Positions 1 to 11,169 of a stretch of DNA of 64,000 nucleotides are shown here, piece after piece. Below the pieces are notes generated by a model. That model did not search any database and had not been told where the DNA came from. It worked only from the letters and a program-made list of their open reading frames with translations. The stretch is taken from contig OX393579.1 in assembly GCA_947652605.1 (NCBI GenBank), positions 21,287,674 to 21,351,673 on the forward strand, given 5' to 3'. Numbering within the stretch: the first letter of the stretch is position 1; each line of letters opens with the position of its first letter. This DNA comes from Elmis aenea (taxonomy: Eukaryota; Arthropoda; Insecta; Coleoptera; Elmidae). Position numbers and translations under genes: made by a program.

Positions 1-30
1 TGCTGAAATTTGAATTTGGGACACCCTGTA
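1..30 (+). mobile_element. Right terminus of a mariner-like element (truncated by window edge)
   Basis: The sequence ends in gggacaccctg followed by TA. The same end is seen at 21920-21932 and 53690-53703 and, inverted, at 61660. It is the outer end of a TA-flanked element lying mostly outside the window. Confidence 0.45.
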
Positions 31-39
31 TACATATAG

Positions 40-352
40 CCTACTAGTGGGAGGGTCTTGAGGGGCTGCATCCCCGGGACCCCAGTCTGAGAGGCCCCAA
101 AGTTATTATTTTTTTGGTTTAATATGAATTTTAACAATAAAACTAAGTTTTTTAACATCAAAAACTACAAATAAACAGCTAAATTTAAAAAATTGAGATG
201 CGAATAAAATGTAAAGTTATATCGTCTCGCGCGCTGGCCCGCAAAAAAAGTGGTCACGTGTTTTTTGCTCTCATCATAAAAACAAGATTTTTTCATTCAC
301 AATAGCTCCCAAATTTTAACTTCCCCGGGCCCCCTCTTACCTCTAGGAGGCT
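40..352. mobile_element. MITE-like inverted-repeat segment
   Basis: The left edge gcctactagtgggaggg is roughly complementary to the right edge cctcttacctctaggaggc. The interior has CCCCGGGACC- and CCCCGGGCC-type GC-rich blocks beside poly-A/T. There is no coding capacity. The inverted ends are imperfect and no clean target duplication was found, so the class is unassigned. Confidence 0.3.
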
Positions 353-425
353 CTGCATTATAGTCAACGATCTCGCAATTTAATGTAGGCACGTTATCAC
401 TCAATTTAAGTACATTTTTATTATA

Positions 426-433
426 GTTTTAAA
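426..433. repeat. 8-bp target-site duplication of the hAT element, left copy
   Basis: gttttaaa lies directly left of the CAGGGTTG terminus and recurs at 12264-12271 directly right of the opposite terminus. Eight base pairs is the length made by hAT transposases. Confidence 0.9.
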
Positions 434-525
434 CAGGGTTGAGCAGATTTAAATCAATTGATTTAAATCATGATTTAAATCATGATTTAAATCAAGTGAA
501 AAAAAAACATCAGTTTAAATCACTT
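434..525. repeat. hAT left terminus with reiterated subterminal palindromes
   Basis: After the CAGGGTTG end, the palindromic motif TGATTTAAATCA and close variants occur about four times between 446 and 497, with a further variant near 511. Similar motifs lie inside the opposite end (12176-12210). Reiterated subterminal motifs are typical hAT transposase binding sites; that role is inferred here. Confidence 0.7.
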
Positions 526-728
526 ATTATATGAGTAGGTAATAAAACATTTATAACAAAACAAAATTTTATTTTCTCAAATAAAAAAAACATTAGGTAT
601 ATGGTATTTATGTATATAAGTATTTAAAAAAAAAAAACAGTTCTTATATGTATATACGTATTAAATACATACTTATACGTAACGTAACGAAACGTAATTC
701 ATTTAAAATAATATATAATAATATACAT

Positions 729-2186
729 TTATAAATTTTTGGTATTGTAATGTTGGAATAAAAATACCAGTTTTGCAGCCTTTTCAGTTCCCAGTTTATT
801 TCTTATTGTCGAATGGACCAATCCAAATGTTGAAAAAATTCTTTCAACTGAGGCCGAAGAAGTTACACTGCACATTAGTTGTGTTAATATTGGCAACACT
901 TTATTAATATCGGAAACATCTTTTTGTGATTTCCACCACTGTATTGGAGTAACATTATTAATAATTTCCTCACTAAACATAACAGATTTAAATGGATCAG
1001 ATTTAGCTTCAAATTTTATTATTATTATGGGTAATAAACCACTGTGTGGGTAACTTTCTGCTGCTACTTTTAAAGCTGCGTCTTTTTCATTATATTTTAA
1101 AGGAAATTTTGTTTTTCTAGGGTCTAATAAATAAGCCAAAAAATGGTACGGTGTCAAAGCTTGAGCATATCGTTTTTGAAATGCAGCCATTTGTTTAATA
1201 TTTAATGTAATAGTATCATCAAAAACAGCCTCAAGTTCTTTCCATGCTTCTACAGCATCAGCTAAAAATGCATCTGTTCTTTGTAATTTGTCTAAGGTTA
1301 CGGAAATTGGTTTTATTATTTTTAAAAAATCTTCTGCCGATCGTTTCAGTTTAATGTTAGACACCTTTTGGAATATTAAAGAATCAATTTGGTCTATGTT
1401 CTCTTCACAAATTTGTAACAATTTCTCCCATTCTTGTGTAAATATTTCCAAGCAATCTGCAAGAGTATTCCATCTTACGTCTTGAGGCAATATTAACGCC
1501 TTACCTCCGGCAGCTTTATATTTAGCACTTGCCAAATGATTATTACGGAAATACTTAACAACATGCACAACATTTTCTTTAATATCGCGTATCTGCAAGT
1601 CCTTGGAAAGTAAATTTAGAATGTGTGCTGAACATCCATAGGTTATCACATTTACATCGGTTACTTCATTTTTAATGTTTTCTCTCATTTTGCTCATATT
1701 AGCTGCATTATCTGTAACGAAACTTGAAACTGCACAATTATATTGAGTTTTGCACTTATTTATTAAACTGATTGCTATACTTGTTAAATAATCGGCTGTA
1801 TGTGCATGTCCTGATGTATCTATACTTTCAAGGAGGAAGGTTGATCCATAATCTGTTGTTACAGTAGCGCAAATTATCGGTTCGTTATGTACATTTGACC
1901 AACCATCTAAGGAAAGGCAAACCGAACTATTTGTTAATTTTGCAAGACATTTTTCTTTTTCTTCCATGTACACTTCATTTAATAATGTTGAAGATACAGC
2001 GAACCTAGAAGGTGGTGAATAACCTGGCCGTAACATTTCGATTGCTTTTATCACTTCTGGTTGTTCGATACATCTGAAACTACTATTTATCGCATAAATA
2101 GCTTTTGCGATTTGTCTATCAAGATTTTTCTTTAACTCGTTAGAAGTACGCACTACAAATGATTTCATTAATAAATTTTCAGTCAT
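729..2186 (-). pseudogene. hAT transposase, catalytic core and hATC dimerization domain (separated from its BED finger)
   Basis: This is a 485-residue open frame. It shows the hAT catalytic features: first aspartate in SLDGWSN (residue 94), second aspartate in FVTDNAANM (residue 159), and the C-terminal hATC region SSASVERIFSTFG with the expected acidic residue (about 448) followed by RNKLG. The N-terminal BED finger is missing from this frame and lies 9.2 kb away at 11753-11460, beyond the foldback insertion. Upstream of the apparent start is an 11-A homopolymer (2190-2200 in plus coordinates). Reading across the excised insertion, this run leaves the two parts one base out of frame, so there is either a 1-bp indel or a consensus error. 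The core itself has no internal stops, implying recent activity before disruption. It would act in the nucleus, cutting and joining element ends. Confidence 0.9.
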
Positions 2187-2237
2187 TTCTTTTTTTTTTT
2201 AGCAGGTGGTGAGCTTATATTTGTATTTGTATTCATT

Positions 2238-2246
2238 CTAGACGTA
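2238..2246. repeat. 9-bp target-site duplication of the foldback element, left copy
   Basis: ctagacgta precedes the terminus accggagtg and recurs exactly at 11470-11478 after the inverted terminus cactccggt. Nine base pairs is characteristic of the Mutator superfamily, which includes Drosophila foldback/NOF. Confidence 0.9.
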
Positions 2247-2550
2247 ACCGGAGTGAATCTAGCGGCCTTTCTAGCGGCCTAAAAGTAGGGGCCCCTACGC
2301 TATGGCACAGTATGTGAACGGAGCGTCGCATACCATACACCATTGTTCCCGCAGGCTATACCTCTCCCTCAAGGGTAATAGTACATGCAATGTAGCAACT
2401 TTACTTTACTTTAACAGAGAATAAAAATAAGTCGGTGACAAAAAATATTAACTTCCGACTAAAATAGTCGTTTGCAACTCGTCTCAACAGCAAATTATAA
2501 TACAAAATGGATATTAATATAAATGAACCGAGTAAATAAATCAATTATAT
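2247..2550. repeat. Outer non-tandem segment of the left foldback arm
   Basis: This segment is matched, inverted and apparently without mismatch, by 11170-11469. It starts accggagtgaatc, includes the direct pair ctagcggcct / ctagcggcct and the 14-bp palindrome gtaggggcccctac (2285-2298). It carries no reading frame of note and probably holds the transposase-recognized end. Confidence 0.85.
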
Positions 2551-5375
2551 AAAAAAATTCATATCATCGCTCTGCCCCAGGGTGAAGTATTCATATTTAT
2601 GGGGTAGATGCATCAAACCATTCTACATAATGCACCATATAAATCATCTTGACTTAATGGCGTTATCAATTAAAAAAAAAAAAAGATTAATTAAATTATA
2701 TAAAAAAATTCATATCATCGCTCTGCCCCGGGGTGGAGTATTCATATGTATAGGATAGATGCACCAAACCATCCTACATAATGCACCATATAAATCATTT
2801 TGACTTAATGGCGTTATCAATTTTTTTCAAAAAAAAAAGATTAATTAAATTATATAAAAAAAATCATATCATCGCTCTGCCCCGGGGTGGAGTATTCATA
2901 TGTATAGGGTAGATGCACCAAACCATCCTACATAATGCACCATATAAATCATTTTGACTTAATGGCGTTATCAATTTTTTTCAAAAAAAAAAGATTAATT
3001 AAATTATATAAAAAAATTCATATCATCGCTCTGCCCCGGGGTGGAGTATTCATATGTATAGGGTAGATGCATCAAACCATCCTACATAATGCACCATATA
3101 AATCATTTTGACTTAATGGCGTTATCAATTTTTTTCAAAAAAAAATTATTAATTAAATTATATAAAAAAATTCATATCATCGCTCTGCCCCGGGGTGGAG
3201 TATTCATATGTATAGGGTAGATGCACCAAACCATCCTACATAATGCACCATATAAATCATTTTGACTTAATGGCGTTATCGATTTTTTTCAAAAAAAAAG
3301 ATTAATTAAATTATATAAAAAAATTCATATCATCGCTCTGCCCCGGGGTGGAGTATTCATATGTATAGGGTAGATGCACCAAACCATCCTACATAATGCA
3401 CCATATAAATCATTTTGACTTAATGGCGTTATCAATTTTTTTCAAAAAAAAATGATTAATTAAATTATATAAAAAAATCATATCATCGCTCTGCCCCGGG
3501 GTGGAGTATTCATATGTATAGGGTAGATGCACCAAACCATCCTACATAATGCACCATATAAATCATTTTGACTTAATGGCGTTATCAATTTTTTTCAAAA
3601 AAAAAAGATTAATTAAATTATATAAAAAAATTCATATCATCGCTCTGCCCCGGGGTGGAGTATTCATATGTATAGGGTAGATGCACCAAACCATCCTACA
3701 TAATGCACCATATAAATCATTTTGACTTAATGGCGTTATCAATTTTTTTCAAAAAAAAATGATTAATTAAATTATATAAAAAAAATCATATCATCGCTCT
3801 GCCCCGGGGTGGAGTATTCATATGTATAGGGTAGATGCACCAAACCATCCTACATAATGCACCATATAAATCATTTTGACTTAATGGCGTTATCAATTTT
3901 TTTCAAAAAAAAAAGATTAATTAAATTATATAAAAAAAATCATATCATCGCTCTGCCCCGGGGTGGAGTATTCATATGTATAGGGTAGATGCACCAAACC
4001 ATCCTACATAATGCACCATATAAATCATTTTGACTTAATGGCGTTATCAATTTTTTTCAAAAAAAAAAGATTAATTAAATTATATAAAAAAATTCATATC
4101 ATCGCTCTGCCCCGGGGTGGAGTATTCATATGTATAGGGTAGATGCACCAAACCATCCTACATAATGCACCATATAAATCATTTTGACTTAATGGCGTTA
4201 TCAATTTTTTTCAAAAAAAAATTATTAATTAAATTATATAAAAAAATTCATATCATCGCTCTGCCCCGGGGTGGAGTATTCATATGTATAGGGTAGATGC
4301 ACCAAACCATCCTACATAATGCACCATATAAATCATTTTGACTTAATGGCGTTATCAATTTTTTTCAAAAAAAAATTATTAATTAAATTATATAAAAAAA
4401 TTCATATCATCGCTCTGCCCCGGGGTGGAGTATTCATATGTATAGGGTAGATGCACCAAACCATCCTACATAATGCACCATATAAATCATTTTGACTTAA
4501 TGGCGTTATCAATTTTTTTCAAAAAAAAAAAATTAATTAAATTATATAAAAAAATTCATATCATCGCTCTGCCCCGGGGTGGAGTATTCATATGTATAGG
4601 GTAGATGCATCAAACCATCCTACATAATGCACCATATAAATCATTTTGACTTAATGGCGTTATCAATTTTTTTCAAAAAAAAATTATTAATTAAATTATA
4701 TAAAAAAATTCATATCATCGCTCTGCCCCGGGGTGGAGTATTCATATGTATAGGGTAGATGCACCAAACCATCCTACATAATGCACCATATAAATCATTT
4801 TGACTTAATGGCGTTATCGATTTTTTTCAAAAAAAAAAGATTAATTAAATTATATAAAAAAATTCATATCATCGCTCTGCCCCGGGGTGGAGTATTCATA
4901 TGTATAGGGTAGATGCACCAAACCATCCTACATAATGCACCATATAAATCATTTTGACTTAATGGCGTTATCAATTTTTTTCAAAAAAAAATGATTAATT
5001 AAATTATATAAAAAAAATCATATCATCGCTCTGCCCCGGGGTGGAGTATTCATATGTATAGGGTAGATGCACCAAACCATCCTACATAATGCACCATATA
5101 AATCATTTTGACTTAATGGCGTTATCAATTTTTTTCAAAAAAAAAAGATTAATTAAATTATATAAAAAAAATTCATATCATCGCTCTGCCCCGGGGTGGA
5201 GTATTCATATGTATAGGGTAGATGCACCAAACTATCCTACATAATGCACCATATAAATCATTTTGACTTAATGGCGTTATCAATTTTTTTCAAAAAAAAA
5301 AGATTAATTAAATTATATAAAAAAATTCATATCATCGCTCTGCCCCGGGGTGGAGTATTCATATGTATAGGGTAG
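2551..5375 (+). repeat. Left tandem array, 19 units of about 154 bp
   Basis: Successive copies of the block atcatcgctctgcccc start at about 2569, 2720, 2874, 3029, 3182 and so on to about 5337. Each unit holds the palindrome ccccgggg, the segment tgcaccaaaccatcctacat, the segment ttgacttaatggcgttatca and an A/T-rich spacer. Copies are nearly identical except the outermost unit, which carries several private substitutions shared with the outermost right unit. A gttatcgat variant occurs near 3280 and again near 4818, ten units apart, pointing to block duplication. The last unit is cut off at 5375, where coding sequence begins. Confidence 0.95.
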
Positions 5376-6704
5376 ATGCAATCTGTACAACTTGCATTTA
5401 ATAAAATGGACCTCTCCCAATATTTGTACGAATGTTGGCTTAATGTAATTGGAAAAAATGAAAATTTTAATAAATTAACAGTCCTTCACATGTGTTCCTC
5501 ACATTTTTTTCATTTGGCAACGCGAGATATAAATAAAATAACAAAAAACAAAATTGTTAGACATGTTGCAAAACGCGTTATTGCGTTTTTAATCAACAGC
5601 AGTAATTTGGTTACCACAGATTTGTTTTTGCAACATGTCTTAATTGTTTTTGGAGAGAAATACCAAACTAAAAATTTTCATGTAGCTTTCACTCTCATCA
5701 ATAGCAAAACTACTCTAAAAGTATATGGACCGACTAACAGTCTTAGTAAAGGGCGATTGCTAAGAGGACATTTACGCAAGTCGTCTCCATTTAATTCACA
5801 TTTTCAAAACATTTTTCAAAATTACTATCCAGATACTGTTGTTGGCATACAATTAAACAAATTTTATTCGCCTGCCTTCCTAAATTACTTGCAAAACAAA
5901 ATTCTTCCTCTATATCCGTTGTGGTCTGGAATTATTATCCGAAAATTTAAAATTATCAGAGACTGCAATGCACCAGTCGAAAATTGGTTTAAAATAGTGA
6001 AACACGATACTTTTAGAAGTAAATTAAGGTGGCGACCGGCGCGCTTTGTAGCAATTCTATCAAATTTATTAAAAGCCAGAATCGACAAGCAAACAATCTC
6101 TATAAAAACAACAAGACAAAGACAGATAAAAAACAACAAAAATAAAGAATGTCGCAGAACAAAACAAATTGCGCAAATAAACGATACCGTATCAAAATTT
6201 AATGATACAAATAGTTTAGATTTGTGTGAAGAACAGTGGGGAAAATGTGAGGCACGTGTTTTAAAAAACCAAACAAATAATTATTTTACAGACTTTGCCA
6301 CTGATATAGTAAGTGATTTGTCTTGTTCTTCTACTTTCACACCATCACCAAAAAGAATAAAAATTTCAGCCACAAGCACACCTTCTCAATCGAATTTGAA
6401 AAGACCACCTCATAATATCAGTATTTCGCCGATAAATCGAAATCCATGTGCTGTTACAAAACCAACCCCAGCCAAACGTAACTTGACCGACTCCTTAAAT
6501 TCACTTTCTGCTTCTTCTAAAATATCATGTTTTGAAACGTCCCTTTCCTTACAAAATATTGATAACTTTGATAGACCTCCGTGGTATGATTTTTTTAATT
6601 ACCCAAAAATTTTGGAAGAGAAATACAACGTGTGCGGTTTCGAAATTTTTAAAAAAAACTTAGAAACACTATTTTCAAGAGTGGCTAGACGACAACGTTA
6701 TTAA
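5376..6704 (+). CDS. Transposase-like protein of the foldback element, N-terminally truncated
   Basis: This is a 442-residue open frame. Residues 1-230 are a compact, aromatic-rich region with MCSSHFFHLATRDINK (about residues 38-53) and a later NAPVENWFKIVKHD block (about 194-207) followed by basic RWRPARF. From memory, this pattern resembles the C-terminal half of large arthropod DDE-type transposases that accompany Ulp1/PHD proteins; that is a family resemblance, not a search result. Residues 235-410 are Lys/Ser/Thr/Pro-rich and probably disordered. The catalytic N-terminal part is absent: the left array runs straight into this frame. The ATG itself is formed by repeat sequence (gggtagATGca), with a stop codon TAG directly before it. 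It may be expressed as a truncated protein or only as the 5-prime exon of the protease gene downstream. Confidence 0.6.
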   Translation: MQSVQLAFNKMDLSQYLYECWLNVIGKNENFNKLTVLHMCSSHFFHLATRDINKITKNKIVRHVAKRVIAFLINSSNLVTTDLFLQHVLIVFGEKYQTKNFHVAFTLINSKTTLKVYGPTNSLSKGRLLRGHLRKSSPFNSHFQNIFQNYYPDTVVGIQLNKFYSPAFLNYLQNKILPLYPLWSGIIIRKFKIIRDCNAPVENWFKIVKHDTFRSKLRWRPARFVAILSNLLKARIDKQTISIKTTRQRQIKNNKNKECRRTKQIAQINDTVSKFNDTNSLDLCEEQWGKCEARVLKNQTNNYFTDFATDIVSDLSCSSTFTPSPKRIKISATSTPSQSNLKRPPHNISISPINRNPCAVTKPTPAKRNLTDSLNSLSASSKISCFETSLSLQNIDNFDRPPWYDFFNYPKILEEKYNVCGFEIFKKNLETLFSRVARRQRY

Positions 6705-6717
6705 TTGTTTCTTTCAG

Positions 6718-7560
6718 TTGTTGATAAATGTGGCCGAGGAAAATCATCTTGAAATTTTACCGTTTGATTCCCTATTTGTAACAAAAATAATTAGCAAGCC
6801 ATATGGATTTTATAAATGGGCTGAAAAAAAAATTGTATTAAATTACGATATATGGCTAATTCCTATTAATTTAAACAATTGTCATTGGACTTTGCTTGTA
6901 ATCATTTTCAAATTAAAGATTTTCTTATATTTCGATTCTCTCCATGGGTCTCCCCCGTACGAATTACTAAAAAACATAACAATGTTTATCAATAGTCAAT
7001 TTTTCATTAAGACACAACAATATTTTGAATGGGGGAGTTGGCAAATTTTTGCACCAAACGATATACCTAAACAATCCATCACTAGCGGTAATTGTGGCGT
7101 GCACGTTTGCCTATGGGCTTATATAATATGTTCCGGTAAAAATTATAAGTTTGCTGAATCTGACATGGCTGCAGTAAGAATGTGGTTGGTCGATGAAATA
7201 ATTAAAAACGCCAATAAAAAATGTAAACGTAAATATAAACTATTAAATGCAAATAGGAATCTGTTATTGACAGATGATACAATCATCCGGACGACTTCCA
7301 GTAAAACTCCAATGAATTTACTTAATATAAATAATTTGCCTCCATCCAATTACACTTCCACACTTCAGTACAGTGCAAATCTACATAAAATATTATTTAA
7401 GGCTTCTACATCCCGCTGTTCTGTAACTAAGTGCATGGAACCATGCGAAGAAATGTTTTTTTGTGAAGGAAATTGTAGAGATTGGTACCATAAATTATGT
7501 GTAGGTGATAAGTACCATCGACAAAAGAAAAGATATGTTTGTCCAAAATGCCAAGGATAA
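6718..7560 (+). CDS. Ulp1/SENP-like (C48) cysteine protease with C-terminal PHD-like zinc finger
   Basis: This 280-codon frame carries a complete Ulp1-type catalytic set: His56 in NCHWTLL, Asp73 in YFDSLHG, Gln119 in DIPKQS and Cys126 in SGNCGVHVC. Residues about 236-278 form a cysteine/histidine-rich finger (CSVTKC, CEEMFFC, CRDWYHKLC, YVCPKC) with PHD-like C4HC3 spacing. Members of the C48 family cleave SUMO or related modifiers; the substrate here is unknown. The frame opens with TTG, not ATG, and has no ATG before the catalytic His. It begins right after tttctttcag (6708-6717), a good splice acceptor. It is therefore probably an exon joined to the preceding frame; phase-compatible donors occur at 6630 (88-nt intron) and 6681 (37-nt intron). 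A programmed frameshift or independent gene is less likely. Upstream fold elements normally preceding the His block look partly missing. Confidence 0.8.
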   Translation: MLINVAEENHLEILPFDSLFVTKIISKPYGFYKWAEKKIVLNYDIWLIPINLNNCHWTLLVIIFKLKIFLYFDSLHGSPPYELLKNITMFINSQFFIKTQQYFEWGSWQIFAPNDIPKQSITSGNCGVHVCLWAYIICSGKNYKFAESDMAAVRMWLVDEIIKNANKKCKRKYKLLNANRNLLLTDDTIIRTTSSKTPMNLLNINNLPPSNYTSTLQYSANLHKILFKASTSRCSVTKCMEPCEEMFFCEGNCRDWYHKLCVGDKYHRQKKRYVCPKCQG

Positions 7561-7805
7561 AAACAAATTTATTTACTAAAAATAAGTATGAACTGTGAGA
7601 TCGTGGTAAAAATTTATTTTTGGGTAGCAGTTTGGCTTGTAATTAGTTTAGTTTCCGCTATTTATGTTTCTGTTATTTCATAATATTTCATGTTATCATT
7701 ATGTGTATGGTATTATTTTATTATAGTTAAAATGTTGTTCTTATTGTGAGAACCGTTAATTGTGTTGCCAAGTGCTAGAAGTGATGTTAATAAATTGTTA
7801 AAAAC

Positions 7806-7812
7806 AATAAAG
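7806..7812 (+). promoter_or_regulatory. Candidate polyadenylation signal
   Basis: AATAAA lies about 245 nt after the protease stop, at the edge of the right repeat array, in acaataaaggaatt. It is a plausible 3-prime end signal for the foldback transcript. Confidence 0.45.
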
Positions 7813-10800
7813 GAATTATTAAGTCAAAATCATTTATATGGTGCATTATGAGGAATGGTTTGATGCATCTACCCTACAATTACAAATATGAATACTCCAT
7901 CCCGGGGCAGAGCGATGATATGAATTTTTTTAAATAATTCAATTAATCTTTTTTTTTTTTTAATTGATAACGCCATTAAGTCAAAATGATTTATATGGTG
8001 CATTATGTAGGATGGTTTGGTGCATCTACCCTATACATATGAATACTCCACCCCGGGGCAGAGCGATGATATGATTTTTTTTATATAATTTAATTAATCA
8101 TTTTTTTTTGAAAAAAATTGATAACGCCATTAAGTCAAAATGCATTATATGGTGCATTATGTAGGATGGTTTGATGCATCTACCCTATAAATATGAATAC
8201 TCCACCCCGGGGCAGAGCGATGATATGATTTTTTTAAATATAATTCAATTATTCATTTTTTTTTGGAAAAAAATTGATAACGCCATTAAGTCAAAATGAT
8301 TTATATGGTGCATTATGTAGGATGGTTTGGTGCATCTACCCTATACATATGAATACTCCACCCCGGGGCAGAGCGATGATATGAATTTTTTTATATAATT
8401 TAATTAATCTTTTTTTTTTGAAAAAAATTGATAACGCCATTAAGTCAAAATGATTTATATGGTGCATTATGTAGGATGGTTTGGTGCATCTACCCTATAC
8501 ATATGAATACTCCACCCCGGGGCAGAGCGATGATATGAATTTTTTTATATAATTTAATTAATAATTTTTTTATGAAAAAAATTGATAACGCCATTAAGTC
8601 AAAATGATTTATATGGTGCATTATGTAGGATGGTTTGGTGCATCTACCCTATACATATGAATACTCCACCCCGGGGCAGAGCGATGATATGAATTTTTTT
8701 ATATAATTTAATGAATCTTTTTTTTTTGAAAAAAATTGATAACGCCATTAAGTCAAAATGATTTATATGGTGCATTATGTAGGATGGTTTGATGCATCTA
8801 CCCTATAAATATGAATACTCCACCCCGGGGCAGAGCGATGATATGATTTTTTTAAATATAATTCAATTATTCATTTTTTTTTGAAAAAAAATTGATAACG
8901 CCATTAAGTCAAAATGATTTATATGGTGCATTATGTAGGATGGTTTGGTGCATCTACCCTATACATATGAATACTCCACCCCGGGGCAGAGCGATGATAT
9001 GAATTTTTTTATATAATTTAATTAATCATTTTTTTTTGAAAAAAATTGATAACGCCATTAAGTCAAAATGATTTATATGGTGCATTATGTAGGATGGTTT
9101 GGTGCATCTACCCTATACATATGAATACTCCACCCCGGGGCAGAGCGATGATATGAATTTTTTTATATAATTTAATTAATCTTTTTTTTTTGAAAAAAAT
9201 TGATAACGCCATTAAGTCAAAATGATTTATATGGTGCATTATGTAGGATGGTTTGGTGCATCTACCCTATACATATGAATACTCCACCCCGGGGCAGAGC
9301 GATGATATGAATTTTTTTATATAATTTAATTAATCATTTTTTTTTGAAAAAAATTGATAACGCCATTAAGTCAAAATGATTTATATGGTGCATTATGTAG
9401 GATGGTTTGATGCATCTACCCTATAAATATGAATACTCCACCCCGGGGCAGAGCGATGATATGATTTTTTTAAATATAATTCAATTATTCATTTTTTTTT
9501 GGAAAAAAATTGATAACGCCATTAAGTCAAAATGATTTATATGGTGCATTATGTAGGATGGTTTGGTGCATCTACCCTATACATATGAATACTCCACCCC
9601 GGGGCAGAGCGATGATATGAATTTTTTTATATAATTTAATTAATCTTTTTTTTTTGAAAAAAATCGATAACGCCATTAAGTCAAAATGATTTATATGGTG
9701 CATTATGTAGGATGGTTTGGTGCATCTACCCTATACATATGAATACTCCACCCCGGGGCAGAGCGATGATATGAATTTTTTTATATAATTTAATTAATAA
9801 TTTTTTTTTGAAAAAAATTGATAACGCCATTAAGTCAAAATGATTTATATGGTGCATTATGTAGGATGGTTTGATGCATCTACCCTATACATATGAATAC
9901 TCCACCCCGGGGCAGAGCGATGATATGAATTTTTTTATATAATTTAATTAATATTTTTTTTTTGAAAAAAATTGATAACGCCATTAAGTCAAAATGATTT
10001 ATATGGTGCATTATGTAGGATGGTTTGGTGCATCTACCCTATACATATGAATACTCCACCCCGGGGCAGAGCGATGATATGAATTTTTTTATATAATTTA
10101 ATTAATAATTTTTTTTTGAAAAAAATTGATAACGCCATTAAGTCAAAATGATTTATATGGTGCATTATGTAGGATGGTTTGGTGCATCTACCCTATACAT
10201 ATGAATACTCCACCCCGGGGCAGAGCGATGATATGAATTTTTTTATATAATTTAATTAATCTTTTTTTTTTGAAAAAAATTGATAACGCCATTAAGTCAA
10301 AATGATTTATATGGTGCATTATGTAGGATGGTTTGGTGCATCTACCCTATACATATGAATACTCCACCCCGGGGCAGAGCGATGATATGATTTTTTTTAT
10401 ATAATTTAATTAATCATTTTTTTTTGAAAAAAATTGATAACGCCATTAAGTCAAAATGATTTATATGGTGCATTATGTAGGATGGTTTGGTGCATCTACC
10501 CTATACATATGAATACTCCACCCCGGGGCAGAGCGATGATATGAATTTTTTTATATAATTTAATTAATCTTTTTTTTTTGAAAAAAATTGATAACGCCAT
10601 TAAGTCAAAATGATTTATATGGTGCATTATGTAGGATGGTTTGGTGCATCTACCCTATACATATGAATACTCCACCCCGGGGCAGAGCGATGATATGATT
10701 TTTTTTATATAATTTAATTAATCATTTTTTTTTGAAAAAAATTGATAACGCCATTAAGTCAAAATGATTTATATGGTGCATTATGTAGGATGGTTTGGTG

Positions 10801-11169
10801 CATCTACCCTATACATATGAATACTCCACCCCGGGGCAGAGCGATGATATGAATTTTTTTATATAATTTAATTAATCTTTTTTTTTTGAAAAAAATCGAT
10901 AACGCCATTAAGTCAAAATGATTTATATGGTGCATTATGTAGGATGGTTTGGTGCATCTACCCTATACATATGAATACTCCACCCCGGGGCAGAGCGATG
11001 ATATGAATTTTTTTATATAATTTAATTAATCTTTTTTTTTTTTTAATTGATAACGCCATTAAGTCAAGATGATTTATATGGTGCATTATGTAGAATGGTT
11101 TGATGCATCTACCCCATAAATATGAATACTTCACCCTGGGGCAGAGCGATGATATGAATTTTTTTATAT
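7813..11169 (-). repeat. Right tandem array, 22 units of about 154 bp (inverted relative to the left array)
   Basis: Copies of gcagagcgatgatatga recur from about 7906 to 11142. The innermost unit (7813-7960) is the most diverged. A distinctive variant containing aaatataattcaatt occurs at 8236, 8854 and 9472, exactly 618 bp apart, so blocks of four units have been duplicated. A tcgataac variant at 9664 and 10896 is eight units apart. The array is the inverted partner of 2551-5375, with three more units. Confidence 0.95.

Noticed and set aside
2551..5375. Regular ~154-bp repeats considered as a CRISPR array or centromeric satellite
   Set aside because: No spacer diversity between repeats, eukaryotic context, and the array is the arm of a bounded inverted element with a 9-bp duplication.
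6718..7560. Protease considered as the adenain-like protease of a Maverick/Polinton
   Set aside because: No polymerase B, integrase, ATPase or capsid genes nearby; the element has foldback arms and a 9-bp duplication, whereas Mavericks make 5-6 bp.
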